A stretch of DNA of 53,837 nt from Actinomycetes bacterium. Lineage in GTDB: Bacteria; Actinomycetota; Thermoleophilia; Gaiellales; F1-60-MAGs149. The translations under genes were made by a program, and so were the position numbers. Below, piece by piece: positions 34,473 to 43,466 of this stretch; within the stretch, counting starts at the first letter, position 1, and each line of letters opens with the position of its first letter. The stretch covers positions 1-53,837 of the forward strand of contig JANYCN010000012.1 in the NCBI GenBank assembly GCA_025360225.1, read 5' to 3'. The notes beneath the pieces were generated by a model. That model was not told the DNA's origin. It saw only the letters and a list, made by a program, of their open reading frames with translations, and searched no databases.

Positions 34473-35381
34473 CTACCGGCCCACCACGGAAGGAAGCCGC
34501 AGCTTGCCCTTCACGGAGTCGTCAAGGCGGGTGATGTGGCGGCGGAACTTCAGCGTCTGCTCGTCAAGGCCAGCCGCCGCGCCGAGAAGCTGCGCGAGGT
34601 GCAGGACGGGGATCTTGAAGTCTGCACCGGCATGGTCGGAGGCCTTCTTCTGCCACGCATCGAGCGACAGGTGACACAACGGGCACGGTGTCACCATCAC
34701 GTCCGCCCCGGCCTCGGTCGCCTGCTGCAGCGGCTGGACGAGCTCGCCGAGCGCGACCTGCTCGCGCGCAAGGACGATCGGGAAGCCGCAGCACTTGATC
34801 TTCGCCGGGTAGTCGATCGCCTCAGCACCGCACGCCTCGATCAGGCGCTCAAGCGACTGCGGCCGATCGGGATCCTCGAACCCGAGCATCTTCGCCGGGC
34901 GCAGGATCTGACAGCCGTAGAACGGTGCAACCTTCAGGCCCTCGAGCGAGCGCGTCGCGACCGACTTGAACCGGTCATAGCCCTCGCCCTGGGAGACCTC
35001 CCACAGCAGGTGTCGCACATCAACGCCGCCGTTGTAGCCACCGATGCCGGTCGCCTTCAGGTTGTCGTTGACACGGGCGAGCTCGGCCGGATCGTTCTGG
35101 AGCTTGCTGTTCGCCTGGCGGAGGTTCAGCGTGCAGACGTTGCAGATCGTCAGCAGCACCTCGGCGCCCGAGCGCTCGGCCTGGCCGAGGATCCGCGCCG
35201 AGAGGTGCAGGTGATAGTCGGGCTTCGCCTCGTGGATGTCGCCTGCGCCGCAGCAGGTGACGGACGGCATGTCGATCAGCTCGACGTCAAGCTTCGCGGC
35301 GATCGCACGCGTGGAGGAGTCAAGCTCCTTCTGGGACAGGCTCGCCAGGCAGCCAGGGTAGTAGGCGTAGCGTTCCTGCAC
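34473..35381 (-). CDS. sdhE: HdrB-like cysteine-rich subunit of succinate dehydrogenase (SdhE type)
   Basis: A 302-residue protein with two CCG cysteine-rich domains: PGC, CCGAG and CNVC in the first half, YGCQ, CCGF and CPLC in the second. This is the heterodisulfide reductase subunit B fold that binds an unusual iron-sulfur cluster. No membrane helix is evident. In class E succinate:quinone reductases (for example in archaea and cyanobacteria) such a protein takes the place of the cytochrome b anchor. It follows sdhB by 3 nt with a GTG start. No SdhC/SdhD gene is seen, which fits class E. It could also be a soluble electron-transfer partner. Confidence 0.88.
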   Translation of the reverse strand: MQERYAYYPGCLASLSQKELDSSTRAIAAKLDVELIDMPSVTCCGAGDIHEAKPDYHLHLSARILGQAERSGAEVLLTICNVCTLNLRQANSKLQNDPAELARVNDNLKATGIGGYNGGVDVRHLLWEVSQGEGYDRFKSVATRSLEGLKVAPFYGCQILRPAKMLGFEDPDRPQSLERLIEACGAEAIDYPAKIKCCGFPIVLAREQVALGELVQPLQQATEAGADVMVTPCPLCHLSLDAWQKKASDHAGADFKIPVLHLAQLLGAAAGLDEQTLKFRRHITRLDDSVKGKLRLPSVVGR

Positions 35382-35384
35382 GGT

Positions 35385-36437
35385 TCAGCTCTCCGTTCCG
35401 TCGATGGGAGCGCCGGAGTTGGCACGCTCCTTCTGCTTGGGTGCCTGCGACTCGAGAAGCTTCCAGAGCCGCTTCACCTCGGCGTTGTCCTTCGCCTTGT
35501 GTGGCGCGAGCGGGTTCGGCACCTTGCCGGCTCGGGCCAGCTGCAGCGCGAACGGGATCTGCGTGATCGCCGCGACCGGCCCGATCGTCTTCGGCACCAG
35601 CTCGGTCTCACGCAGGAAGCCACCCTTGTGCGCGGAGTTGACGAACACCTTGGCGTGCCTCGCGCCCTCGTCCCGCGTCAGGCCCTCGCGGAACGCCTCG
35701 GCGCCGAGCTTCGCGATCGCGTCGCGCGGGTCGACGCCCTTCGGGCAGCGCTGGTTGCAGAAGTAGCAGCGGGTGCAGTCCCAGATCCCGTGCGCGCCCG
35801 ACAGGTCCTTCAGGCGCGCGCGGGTGTCGCCGTCGCGCACGTCGCCGACGAAACGGTACGCCTTGGCGAGCGCCGCCGGGCCGAGGAAGTCGGGGTCGGA
35901 CTCCATCGAGATGCACTCCGAGACGCAGCAGCCGCAGAGGATGCAGAGCGCCTCCTTCGACACCAGGTGCCCCTGTACGGGCGTGACGCGCCACTCCTTC
36001 TCGGGCGCCTTCGCGCCGCCGGTATCGAGATACGGCTTGATCGCGCGGATCTTCGACCAGAACGGCGCCATGTCGACGACGAGGTCCTTGATCACCGGCA
36101 GGTTCCCCATCGGGGAGACCGTGACGGTGTGCCCGGCGTCGACGAAGGGCTTCATCGCCGTCTTGCATGCCAGCACCGCGCCGCCGTCCATGCGCATGCC
36201 GCACGACCCGCAGACCGCCATCCGGCACGACTTGCGGAACGCGAGGGTGCCGTCCTGCTTGTCCTTGATCTCGTCCAGGCAGTCCAGCAGCGTCGCGGTC
36301 ACGGGCACGTCGACGGTGTAGGTCTCCGTGTGGGCGCGCGCGCCCTCGCCCGCGTAGCGGCGGACGCGGAGGGTGACCTCCATCATCTTGTGGTCGTAGG
36401 CGCCCTTGAGCGTCGTGAGGTGCGACCGGTCTTCCAT
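35385..36437 (-). CDS. sdhB: Succinate dehydrogenase iron-sulfur subunit
   Basis: A 350-residue iron-sulfur protein, about 100 residues longer than classical SdhB. The [2Fe-2S] site is CRMAVCGSCG...LAC. The next cluster site is CILCGCCVSEC. The third site, CTRCYFCNQRCPKG, has four cysteines, so it may bind [4Fe-4S] instead of the usual [3Fe-4S], as described for class E enzymes. Start ATG 36437 shares one base with the sdhA stop. ATG codons for MMEVTLRV, near residue 18, are alternatives. It passes electrons from the flavin subunit to the HdrB-like subunit. Confidence 0.95.
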   Translation of the reverse strand: MEDRSHLTTLKGAYDHKMMEVTLRVRRYAGEGARAHTETYTVDVPVTATLLDCLDEIKDKQDGTLAFRKSCRMAVCGSCGMRMDGGAVLACKTAMKPFVDAGHTVTVSPMGNLPVIKDLVVDMAPFWSKIRAIKPYLDTGGAKAPEKEWRVTPVQGHLVSKEALCILCGCCVSECISMESDPDFLGPAALAKAYRFVGDVRDGDTRARLKDLSGAHGIWDCTRCYFCNQRCPKGVDPRDAIAKLGAEAFREGLTRDEGARHAKVFVNSAHKGGFLRETELVPKTIGPVAAITQIPFALQLARAGKVPNPLAPHKAKDNAEVKRLWKLLESQAPKQKERANSGAPIDGTES

Positions 36438-38119
36438 CAGTAGCTCCTGACCAGGGGCTGGTACTTCGTCACGGTGACGGGCTTGTAATCAAGGCGCACC
36501 TCGCCACGATCGTTCCAGGCGAGCGAGTGCTTCATCCAGTTCGCGTCATCGCGCTCGGTGAAGTCGATGCGGGCGTGTGCACCACGGCTCTCCTGGCGGG
36601 CGACGGCACCGGTGACGAGGCAGTCGGCACACTCGAGCATGCTCTCCAGCTCAAGCGCCTGCACGAGGTCGGAGTTAAACAGGCTCGAGCGATCCTCGAT
36701 GCGGAGCGACCGCCCACGCTCGCGCAGGGCATGCACCTCCTCGACGCACTCCTCGAGCACCGACTGCGTCCGGAACACGCCAGCCTTGTCGTACATCGTC
36801 TTCGCCAGCTGCTCGCGAATCGCCCCCGGACGCTCGCCGCCGGTGGCGTTGAGGAGCGTGTTGATGCGGTTGCGCTCATCCTCGAGCACCGAGCGCTCGA
36901 TCCGCGCGCCGGTGTCGCCCTCGGCGAGCACCCGCTCGGCCGCTGCCTGGCCGGCACGCCGGCCAAAGGTGATCGTCTCCATCAGCGAGTTGCCGCCAAG
37001 GCGGTTCGCGCCGTGCACCGACACGCAGGCGACCTCGCCGGCCGCCCACAGACCCGGGACGATCGACTCGCCCCACACGTCGACGTCGACGCCGCCCATG
37101 TGGTAGTGGGCACCAGGCCGGACGGGGATCGGGTCACGGATCGGATCGACGCCGGCGTAATCGAGCGCCAGCTCGCGCGAGCCGGGCAGACGGGTCTCGA
37201 TCTTCTTGTGGCCGAGGTGGGTGAGGTCGAGCAGCACGCAGCCGTCGACGCCGCGCCCCTCGGCGATCTCCTTCCACTCCGCTCGCGACACGACGTCGCG
37301 CGAGGCGAGCTCCATCGCGTTCGGCGCATCGATCGCCATGAAGCGCTCGCCCTTGCTGTTGCGCAGGTAGCCACCCTCGCCACGGCAGCCCTCGGTGATC
37401 AGCACGCCGTTCGACTTCAGCGTCGTCGGATGGAACTGCATGAACTCCATGTCCTTCAGCGGCACCCCGGCGCGCCACGCGAGCGACATGCCGTCGCCGG
37501 TGCAGGCGAACGCGTTCGTCGTGCCGTAGTACATGCGCCCGACGCCACCGGTGGCGAGGATCACGTGGTTCGCCTCGATCGCGTGGACGCCGCCGCGCAC
37601 GACGTCCCACGCCAGCACGCCGGCGCAGCGCCCGTCGTCGATCACGAGGTTCGTGCAGAAGAACTCCTCGTACACCTTGATGTCGTGCTTGACGAGCTGC
37701 TCGTACAGGACGTGGATCAGCACGTGACCCGTGATGTCCGCCGAGTAGATCGTGCGCGGCGCACCGGCCGCGCCGAACGGGCGCTGAGCGAGGCGGCCAT
37801 CGGCGAAGCGTGAGAAGATCGCGCCCATGTGCTCGAGCTCGTAGATGTCGCCCGGAGCCTCGCGGCACATGATCTCGATCGCGTCCTGGTCGCCGAGGTA
37901 GTCCGACCCCTTCACGGTGTCGAACGTGTGGATCTCCGGCGAGTCGTCGGTCGCGTTTCCGAGCGCCGCGTTGATTCCGCCCTCGGCGGCTCCGGAGTGC
38001 GAGCGAGTCGGATGCAGCTTCGAGACGACGGCGACGTCGACGCCGGCACGCTTCGCCTCAATGGCGGCGCGCATGCCGGCGCAACCAGCGCCGACCACTA
38101 CGACATCGTGACGGATCAA
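36437..38119 (-). CDS. sdhA: Succinate dehydrogenase / fumarate reductase flavoprotein subunit
   Basis: A 560-residue FAD protein of the TCA cycle. FAD-binding [14 protein letters not shown] at the N-terminus, covalent-flavin motif [15 protein letters not shown] (His41 expected to carry FAD), substrate motif HPTTLKSNG, and [12 protein letters not shown] before the C-terminal helical domain. The start is TTG 38119, supported by GGAGGA 5-6 nt upstream. First gene of a tight train: sdhA, sdhB, sdhE-like, tRNA-Ser, membrane protein, tRNA-Val, ppa. Confidence 0.96.
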   Translation of the reverse strand: MIRHDVVVVGAGCAGMRAAIEAKRAGVDVAVVSKLHPTRSHSGAAEGGINAALGNATDDSPEIHTFDTVKGSDYLGDQDAIEIMCREAPGDIYELEHMGAIFSRFADGRLAQRPFGAAGAPRTIYSADITGHVLIHVLYEQLVKHDIKVYEEFFCTNLVIDDGRCAGVLAWDVVRGGVHAIEANHVILATGGVGRMYYGTTNAFACTGDGMSLAWRAGVPLKDMEFMQFHPTTLKSNGVLITEGCRGEGGYLRNSKGERFMAIDAPNAMELASRDVVSRAEWKEIAEGRGVDGCVLLDLTHLGHKKIETRLPGSRELALDYAGVDPIRDPIPVRPGAHYHMGGVDVDVWGESIVPGLWAAGEVACVSVHGANRLGGNSLMETITFGRRAGQAAAERVLAEGDTGARIERSVLEDERNRINTLLNATGGERPGAIREQLAKTMYDKAGVFRTQSVLEECVEEVHALRERGRSLRIEDRSSLFNSDLVQALELESMLECADCLVTGAVARQESRGAHARIDFTERDDANWMKHSLAWNDRGEVRLDYKPVTVTKYQPLVRSY

Positions 38120-38237
38120 GGGACTCCTCCGAGTTCATCGAACGTGGCTCACCACGTCACGTCGAAGGCTATGCGACGCGGCGGATGGCAGCAACCTTGT
38201 AACGGCAGGTGCGAGCGGTTCACACCGTCTCGCGGAC

Positions 38238-39452
38238 TCAACGAGCAGCGGTCGAGAGACGGGCCTCGATCGCCTCGAGGAACGGTACGGTCTCCAGCCA
38301 GGGGGCCTCGGGCCCGACGAGCACGGCGAGGTCCTTCGTCATCGCGCCGGACTCGACCGTCTCGATCACGACACGCTCGAGCGTCCCCGCGAACCCGGCC
38401 AGCGCGTCGTTACCGTCGAGCTTGGCGCGGTGCTCGAGACCACGCGTCCAGGCGTAGATCGACGCGATCGGGTTCGTCGAGGTCGGCTTTCCCTGCTGGT
38501 GCTGGCGATAGTGGCGGGTCACCGTGCCGTGCGCCGCCTCCGCCTCGACGGTCTGGCCGTCCGCGGTCATCAGGACCGAGGTCATCAGGCCGAGCGAGCC
38601 AAAGCCCTGCGCGACGGTGTCCGACTGCACGTCGCCGTCGTAGTTCTTGCACGCCCAGACGAAGCCGCCCTCCCACTTCAACGCCGAGGCGACCATGTCG
38701 TCGATCAGCCGGTGCTCGTAGGTCAGGCCGGCGGCGGCGAACTCGGCGGCGAACTCGGCCTCGAACACCTCCGCGAACAGGTCCTTGAACCGTCCGTCGT
38801 AGGCCTTGAGGATGGTGTTCTTCGTCGAGAGGTAGACAGGGAAGCGGCGGTCGAGGCCGTAGCGCAGGCTCGAGCGGGCGAAGTCGCGGATCGACGCGTC
38901 GAGGTTGTACATCGCCATGCCGACGCCGCCGGCGGGGAAGTCGAAGACGTGGAACTCCATCGGCTCGCTGCCATCGGTCGGCGTGAACGTCATCGTCAGC
39001 GTCCCAGCGGACGGCGCGACGAAGTCGGTCGCGCGGTACTGGTCGCCGAACGCGTGACGGCCAACGACGATCGGCCTCGTCCAGCCCGGCACGAGCCGCG
39101 GGATGTTCGAGATCACGATCGGCTCGCGGAAGATCGTGCCGCCGAGGATGTTGCGGATCGTCCCGTTCGGCGACCGCCACATCCGCTTCAGGCCGAACTC
39201 CTCGACGCGCGCCTCGTCGGGGGTGATCGTCGCGCACTTCACCCCCACCCCATGCCGGCGGATCGCGTGCGCAGCGTCGATCGTCACCTGGTCGTCGGTC
39301 GCATCGCGGTGCTCGACCGACAGGTCGTAGTACTCGAGCTCCACGTCGAGATACGGCAGCACGAGCCGGTCGCGGATCAGCTGCCAGATGATGCGCGTCA
39401 TCTCGTCGCCATCAAGCTCGACGACGGGGTTCGCGACGTGGATCTTCGCCAT
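38238..39452 (-). CDS. icd: NADP-dependent isocitrate dehydrogenase
   Basis: A 404-residue soluble enzyme that converts isocitrate to 2-oxoglutarate. It belongs to the dimeric class resembling eukaryotic IDH1/2, recognisable by [12 protein letters not shown] at the start, [23 protein letters not shown] in the substrate site and [11 protein letters not shown] near the coenzyme site. Transcribed away from the FAD oxidoreductase gene with only 39 bp between start codons. TAGCCT ends 6 nt before the ATG and no ribosome site is visible, so a leaderless message is likely. Confidence 0.96.
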   Translation of the reverse strand: MAKIHVANPVVELDGDEMTRIIWQLIRDRLVLPYLDVELEYYDLSVEHRDATDDQVTIDAAHAIRRHGVGVKCATITPDEARVEEFGLKRMWRSPNGTIRNILGGTIFREPIVISNIPRLVPGWTRPIVVGRHAFGDQYRATDFVAPSAGTLTMTFTPTDGSEPMEFHVFDFPAGGVGMAMYNLDASIRDFARSSLRYGLDRRFPVYLSTKNTILKAYDGRFKDLFAEVFEAEFAAEFAAAGLTYEHRLIDDMVASALKWEGGFVWACKNYDGDVQSDTVAQGFGSLGLMTSVLMTADGQTVEAEAAHGTVTRHYRQHQQGKPTSTNPIASIYAWTRGLEHRAKLDGNDALAGFAGTLERVVIETVESGAMTKDLAVLVGPEAPWLETVPFLEAIEARLSTAAR

Positions 39453-39491
39453 GAACGGAGGCTACACCGTGCGTGCGCCTATCCTGCCGTC

Positions 39492-40700
39492 ATGGAGACG
39501 CGACGGGTTGGCGTGATCGGTGGCGGCGTCGTCGGGCTGTGCGTTGCCTACGCCCTTCGCAACGACGGGCACGACGTGACGGTGCTCGACGCCGGCCCGT
39601 TCGGGGCAGGCACGTCGCTCGGCAACACGGGCTGGGTGACGCCGAGCTTCAGCTACCCGCTGGCCGCGCCTGGCGTCGTCCGCGAGGGCCTGCGCGCCGC
39701 CCTGCGTCCGGACGGCGCGCTCGTGATGCGTCCCGGGCTCGACCCGACGTTCCTCGCGTGGCTGTGGCGGTTCCGACAACGGGCAACGCTCGAGAACCTG
39801 CGCGCCGGCACGCGGCTCCTCGTCGAGCTGAACCGGCACACGTTGGAGCTGTTCGACGCCTACCAGACCGCTGGTGTCGCGTTTGAGATGCACGCCACCG
39901 GGCTCGTCGTCGTCGCAAAGGACGCCCACAAGCTCGACACCTACCGCGAGTCGTTTGCCGAGATGCGGCGCGCCGGGCACGATGCCGGACTCGTCGAGCT
40001 CGACCGCGACGCCCTCGCTGTCGCCGAGCCAGCGCTCGATCTCGGCGTCGTCGCGGCGGGGATGCAGGCCACCGTTGACCGCTTCGTGCGCCCCGAGTCG
40101 CTCGCCGCCGGGCTCGTCGCGTGGCTTGGCGCGCACGGCGTTGATCTGCGCGAGGGCTGGCCGGTCGCCTCGCTCCGACGTGAGCAGGACGGCTGGCGGG
40201 TCGCTGGCGGCGCCGGCGAGGAGCGCTTTGACCGCGTCGTCGTCGCGACGGGGATCGGCTCGGTCGCGCTGATGCGCCCGCTCGGCATACGGCTCCCGAT
40301 CATCGGCGCGAAGGGCTACAGCCTCACCTCACGCGGGTCAGGCACCGCCCCACGCACGGCGCTCTACCTGGCCGAGCCCCGCCTGGGGGTGTCCGGGTAC
40401 GACGACGCGGTGCGCGTCGCCGGCGTGTTCGAGCTGCCGGGCCGGTCGACGACCGTCGACGAGGCGCGCGTCGGCCGGATGGCGGAGGCAGCGGCGAGCT
40501 ACCTGGTGGACTGGCGACCGACCGAGCCGATCACGTCGTGGGCGGGCCTGCGACCGGCGACGGCTGACGGGATCCCGATCATCGGCCCGGCCGACGGGCT
40601 ACCCGGGCTGTACCTGGCAACCGGACACGGCATGCTCGGCATCACCCTTGGCCCCGCGACCGGGGCGCGCGTGGCCGACCTCGTGCGCGCCGAGCGATGA
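39492..40700 (+). CDS. FAD-dependent D-amino-acid dehydrogenase / amine oxidase (DadA-like)
   Basis: A 402-residue DAO-fold flavoprotein. The Rossmann motif VIGGGVVGLCVAYALRNDGH is at residues 8-27. SLGNTGWVTPSFSYPLAAPG and the C-terminal GLRPATADGIPIIGP and ATGHGMLGITLGP are typical of DadA-like enzymes, which oxidise amines at C-N bonds. TATCCT ends 6 nt before ATG 39492 and no ribosome site is visible. The long upstream open frame is only a shadow over icd. The stop overlaps the acetyltransferase start by 4 nt, giving one operon with two downstream genes. Confidence 0.92.
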   Translation: METRRVGVIGGGVVGLCVAYALRNDGHDVTVLDAGPFGAGTSLGNTGWVTPSFSYPLAAPGVVREGLRAALRPDGALVMRPGLDPTFLAWLWRFRQRATLENLRAGTRLLVELNRHTLELFDAYQTAGVAFEMHATGLVVVAKDAHKLDTYRESFAEMRRAGHDAGLVELDRDALAVAEPALDLGVVAAGMQATVDRFVRPESLAAGLVAWLGAHGVDLREGWPVASLRREQDGWRVAGGAGEERFDRVVVATGIGSVALMRPLGIRLPIIGAKGYSLTSRGSGTAPRTALYLAEPRLGVSGYDDAVRVAGVFELPGRSTTVDEARVGRMAEAAASYLVDWRPTEPITSWAGLRPATADGIPIIGPADGLPGLYLATGHGMLGITLGPATGARVADLVRAER

Positions 40701-41515
40701 GCAGCGAGGCTGGCGCCGTCGCGGTGACGGGTGAGGGGCCGGCCACCATCGACTCGCTCGTCCACGACCTGACCTCGCTCGGCGTACGACGCGGTTCGGT
40801 GCTCCTCGTACACGCCTCCCTGTCGGCGCTCGGCTGGGTCGCGGGCGGCGCGGCGGCCGTCGTTGACGCGCTTCTCGCCGTGCTCGGGGCCGACGGGACG
40901 CTCGTCGTGCCGACCCACACCGGCGACCTGAGCGACCCGGCGGGCTGGCAGAACCCGCCAGTGCCAGCGACGTGGTGGCCGACGATCCGCTCGTCGATGG
41001 CGCCGTTTCGCCCGGATGCTGCCCTGCCGCGCAAGATGGGCGCCGTGACGCTCGCCGCGCTGCTGCGGGACGGCTCGCTGCGCAGCGACCACCCACACGT
41101 CTCCTTCGCCGCGATCGGGCCGCGCGCGCTGGCGATCGTGCACCCGCACGCCCTCCAGGACGGCCTCGGCGAGCGCTCGCCCCTGGCGCGCCTCGAGCAG
41201 CTCGACGCGGATGTGCTGCTGCTCGGTGTCGGCCATGACGCGAACACGTCGCTGCACCTTGCCGAGCACCGGGCGACGTGGCCGACGAGAGCCACGACGC
41301 CGCAGGGCGCGCCGGTGCTCGAGGGTGGGAAGCGGCGCTGGGCGACGTGGCAGGAGCTCGACTACGAGGCCGACGACTTCGCGGCGATCGGTGAGCACCT
41401 CGAGGTGACCGGGCTGGTGCGGCTCGGCCCGGTCGGGATGGGCACCGGTCGGCTGATGGCGCAGCGAGCGGTCGTCGCCGCCGCCGCGTCGTGGATGACG
41501 GAGCATCGGGCGTGA
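40697..41515 (+). CDS. AAC(3)-family aminoglycoside N-acetyltransferase-like protein
   Basis: A 272-residue acetyl-CoA-dependent N-acetyltransferase of the AAC(3)/YokD family. Family motifs: VLLVHASLSALGWVAGGAAAV, GTLVVPTHTGDL, SDHPHVSFAAIGP and VLLLGVGHDANTSLHLAE. Length is normal. Chromosomal members do not always give antibiotic resistance and may act on amino sugars. It is flanked by 4-nt overlaps with an FAD oxidoreductase and a DegT aminotransferase, so its natural substrate is probably an amine made by that pathway. Confidence 0.92.
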   Translation: MSSEAGAVAVTGEGPATIDSLVHDLTSLGVRRGSVLLVHASLSALGWVAGGAAAVVDALLAVLGADGTLVVPTHTGDLSDPAGWQNPPVPATWWPTIRSSMAPFRPDAALPRKMGAVTLAALLRDGSLRSDHPHVSFAAIGPRALAIVHPHALQDGLGERSPLARLEQLDADVLLLGVGHDANTSLHLAEHRATWPTRATTPQGAPVLEGGKRRWATWQELDYEADDFAAIGEHLEVTGLVRLGPVGMGTGRLMAQRAVVAAAASWMTEHRA

Positions 41516-42741
41516 GCGACCGTCCCGCGATCCTCGGCGGCGTGCCACTTCGGACGCGCGACTACCCGTCGTGGCCGATCTGGGACGAGGGCGATCGCCA
41601 GCGCATCACCACCGTCCTTGAGTCGGGCGGGTGGTGGGACGGCGACGGCGACCTCGCGCGGACGTTCGCCACGCGGTTCGCCGACCTGCAGGGCGCAAGA
41701 CACGGGCACGCGATGACGAACGGCACGCACACGCTCGAGGCAGCCCTGTGGGCCTGCGGCGTCGGCGACGGGGACGAGGTGATCGTCCCCGGCATGACGT
41801 TCGTCGCCTCGGCGACGGCCGTCGTCGCCGTCGGTGCGGTGCCGGTGCTGGTCGACGTCGAGGCTGAGTCGCTGAACATCGACCCCGCCGCGGCAGAGGC
41901 AGCGATCACTGAACGCACGCGAGCGATCATCGCCGTGCACGTCGCCGGCGTGGCGGCTGACCTTGACGCGCTCGTAGCGCTCTGCCAGCGGCGCGGGCTG
42001 CACCTGATCGAGGACTGCGCGCACGCGCACGGCACGACCTGGCACGGGCGAGGGGTCGGTTCCTGGGGGTCGTTCGGCTCCTTCTCGATGCAGCACGGCA
42101 AGCTGATGACCGCGGGCGAAGGTGGCGCTCTCATCACCAACGACGAGGCTCTACACGAGCGGGCCTGGATGTACGCGAACTGCGGCCGCGAGCCCGGACG
42201 ATGGTTCTACCACCATGCCGTCGCTGGCTCGAACCTGCGCATGACCGAGTGGCAGGGAGCGATCCTCCTCGGCCAGCTCGAGCGCTTCCCGGAACAGCAC
42301 CGGATCCGCAACGCCAACGCGATCGACCTCGGCGAGGCGCTGCTCGAGGTCCCTGGCCTCCGACCCCAGCGACGTGACCCGAGGATGGAGTCGAGCGGCA
42401 GCTACTGCTTCGTCTTCCACATCGATCGCAGCGAGTTCGCCAACATGCCGCTGCGCACGTTCGAGGCGGCGCTTGCGGCCGAGGGGATCCCGATGAGCGT
42501 CTCCTACCCGGCGATGAACACGCTGGAGCTGTTCCGGAGCGGGGCGTTCGCGCCCCGCCTACGTCAGCCGGACGCGAGGCTCGCGTGGGCAGGGCGCTCC
42601 CTTCCCGTCGCCGAGCACCTCGCGGACTCGACCGTCTGGCTCGCGCACCGGCTCCTGCTCGCCGACCGCGAGGAGGTGCTCGACGTCGCGCGCGCCGCAC
42701 GTCGGATCCACCGCCACGCGCGCGCGATCGCCACCATGTAA
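41512..42741 (+). CDS. DegT/DnrJ/EryC1-family sugar or aminocyclitol aminotransferase
   Basis: A 409-residue PLP aminotransferase of the DegT family. Substrate/PLP loop NGTHTLEAALWACGVGDGDE, VIVPGMTFVASATA, PLP-pairing EDCAHAHG and the lysine in FSMQHGKLMTAGEGG (Schiff-base Lys). The pattern FSxQxxKxxTAGEGG is closer to scyllo-inosose/AHBA-type aminotransferases than to QdtB-like sugar enzymes. GTG 41512 overlaps the acetyltransferase stop by 4 nt. It probably transfers an amino group to a keto-sugar or keto-cyclitol. Confidence 0.9.
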   Translation: MSDRPAILGGVPLRTRDYPSWPIWDEGDRQRITTVLESGGWWDGDGDLARTFATRFADLQGARHGHAMTNGTHTLEAALWACGVGDGDEVIVPGMTFVASATAVVAVGAVPVLVDVEAESLNIDPAAAEAAITERTRAIIAVHVAGVAADLDALVALCQRRGLHLIEDCAHAHGTTWHGRGVGSWGSFGSFSMQHGKLMTAGEGGALITNDEALHERAWMYANCGREPGRWFYHHAVAGSNLRMTEWQGAILLGQLERFPEQHRIRNANAIDLGEALLEVPGLRPQRRDPRMESSGSYCFVFHIDRSEFANMPLRTFEAALAAEGIPMSVSYPAMNTLELFRSGAFAPRLRQPDARLAWAGRSLPVAEHLADSTVWLAHRLLLADREEVLDVARAARRIHRHARAIATM

Positions 42742-42768
42742 CCGGTGGCGACCTTCATTGACGAGCGC

Positions 42769-43191
42769 CTAACCGATCAGGTCCACCGGCAACCGGGAGG
42801 CGGCGGCGTTGTGGGCGAGCGCTCCATCCAACGTCACCATTCGCCCGCCAAGCCGGAGGGCAAGCCAGACGTAGACAGAGTCCGTCGCGTGGCGACGACG
42901 AAGCTGCGTCGTCACGTCGCCAATCGCAACGCCGTCCCGATCACCGTCGAACGGGTGCATCTCGATCGGAAGCGACCCGATGTCCTCCCAGATGCTGACG
43001 GTCATGCCTCGGTCGATGCTGCCGTCGTGCCGTAGCCGTGCGAGCACGTTGGCAACCTCGTAGGGAAGCACGTCAGGAGCATGCAGCGCAACACCGTCGC
43101 CGAGCCACTGGGTGAACGCGGTGACGACCGCTGTCTGACGCGGATCGTCGAAGACCAACGCGACGACGACGCTCGCGTCAACGACGATCAC
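42769..43191 (-). CDS. PIN-domain toxin (VapC-like)
   Basis: A 140-residue PIN ribonuclease. The four acidic metal-binding residues are present: Asp5 (VVDASVV), Glu45 (PYEVANVL), Asp104 (HATDSVYVWLA) and Asp122 (LDGAL). Expected to cleave RNA when free of its antitoxin. The start overlaps the antitoxin stop by 4 nt, the usual order. It is convergent with the DegT gene with a 27-bp gap. Confidence 0.92.
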   Translation of the reverse strand: MIVVDASVVVALVFDDPRQTAVVTAFTQWLGDGVALHAPDVLPYEVANVLARLRHDGSIDRGMTVSIWEDIGSLPIEMHPFDGDRDGVAIGDVTTQLRRRHATDSVYVWLALRLGGRMVTLDGALAHNAAASRLPVDLIG

Positions 43192-43433
43192 CGTTCGAGC
43201 CCGCCTCGCGACTCCGCGACGAGCTCGACCGCGTCGCCGGGGATCGCGCGCGACCGCGCCACCAGTCGTCCGATCGCCCGCTCTGCCGCTGTCGTCGAGC
43301 GCATCTCGGACGTGAGCGCACGGTGGACGAGAATGCGGGCGAGCGTGCCCGGCTTCACGCGCATCGCGTCCGCCTCCTCCTCAAGTCGAGCGAAGTCCGC
43401 GTCATCAAGGCGAAGCGTGATTGCATGCGTCAT
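43188..43433 (-). CDS. Ribbon-helix-helix antitoxin (VapB-like)
   Basis: An 81-residue protein with an N-terminal ribbon-helix-helix pattern (AITLRLDDADFARLEEEADAM) that should bind DNA as a dimer, and a C-terminal tail that would wrap the PIN toxin. ATG 43433 lacks a ribosome site. The -10-like TACAAT ends 7 nt upstream, so a leaderless message is likely. Confidence 0.88.
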   Translation of the reverse strand: MTHAITLRLDDADFARLEEEADAMRVKPGTLARILVHRALTSEMRSTTAAERAIGRLVARSRAIPGDAVELVAESRGGLER

Positions 43434-43440
43434 GCATCAG

Positions 43441-43459
43441 ATTGTAGCGTTTCGAAACG
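43441..43459 (-). promoter_or_regulatory. Antitoxin promoter and operator
   Basis: A perfect 12-bp palindrome CGTTTCGAAACG (43448-43459) lies next to TACAAT (minus strand, 43441-43446). It sits where RNA polymerase would bind, so it is a natural autorepression site for the VapB-like protein. The likely -35 region overlaps the end of the ABC-F gene. Confidence 0.6.
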
Positions 43460-43466
43460 GCGGGGA

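Noticed and set aside
34005-36443. 812-codon open frame on the plus strand
   Set aside because: Antisense to the sdhE-like and sdhB genes and tRNA-Ser. The composition is low-complexity Arg/Asp/Leu and no motif is visible.
38430-39491. Long upstream extension of the FAD oxidoreductase frame
   Set aside because: It lies antisense to icd and has no domain similarity. The Rossmann motif begins right after ATG 39492.
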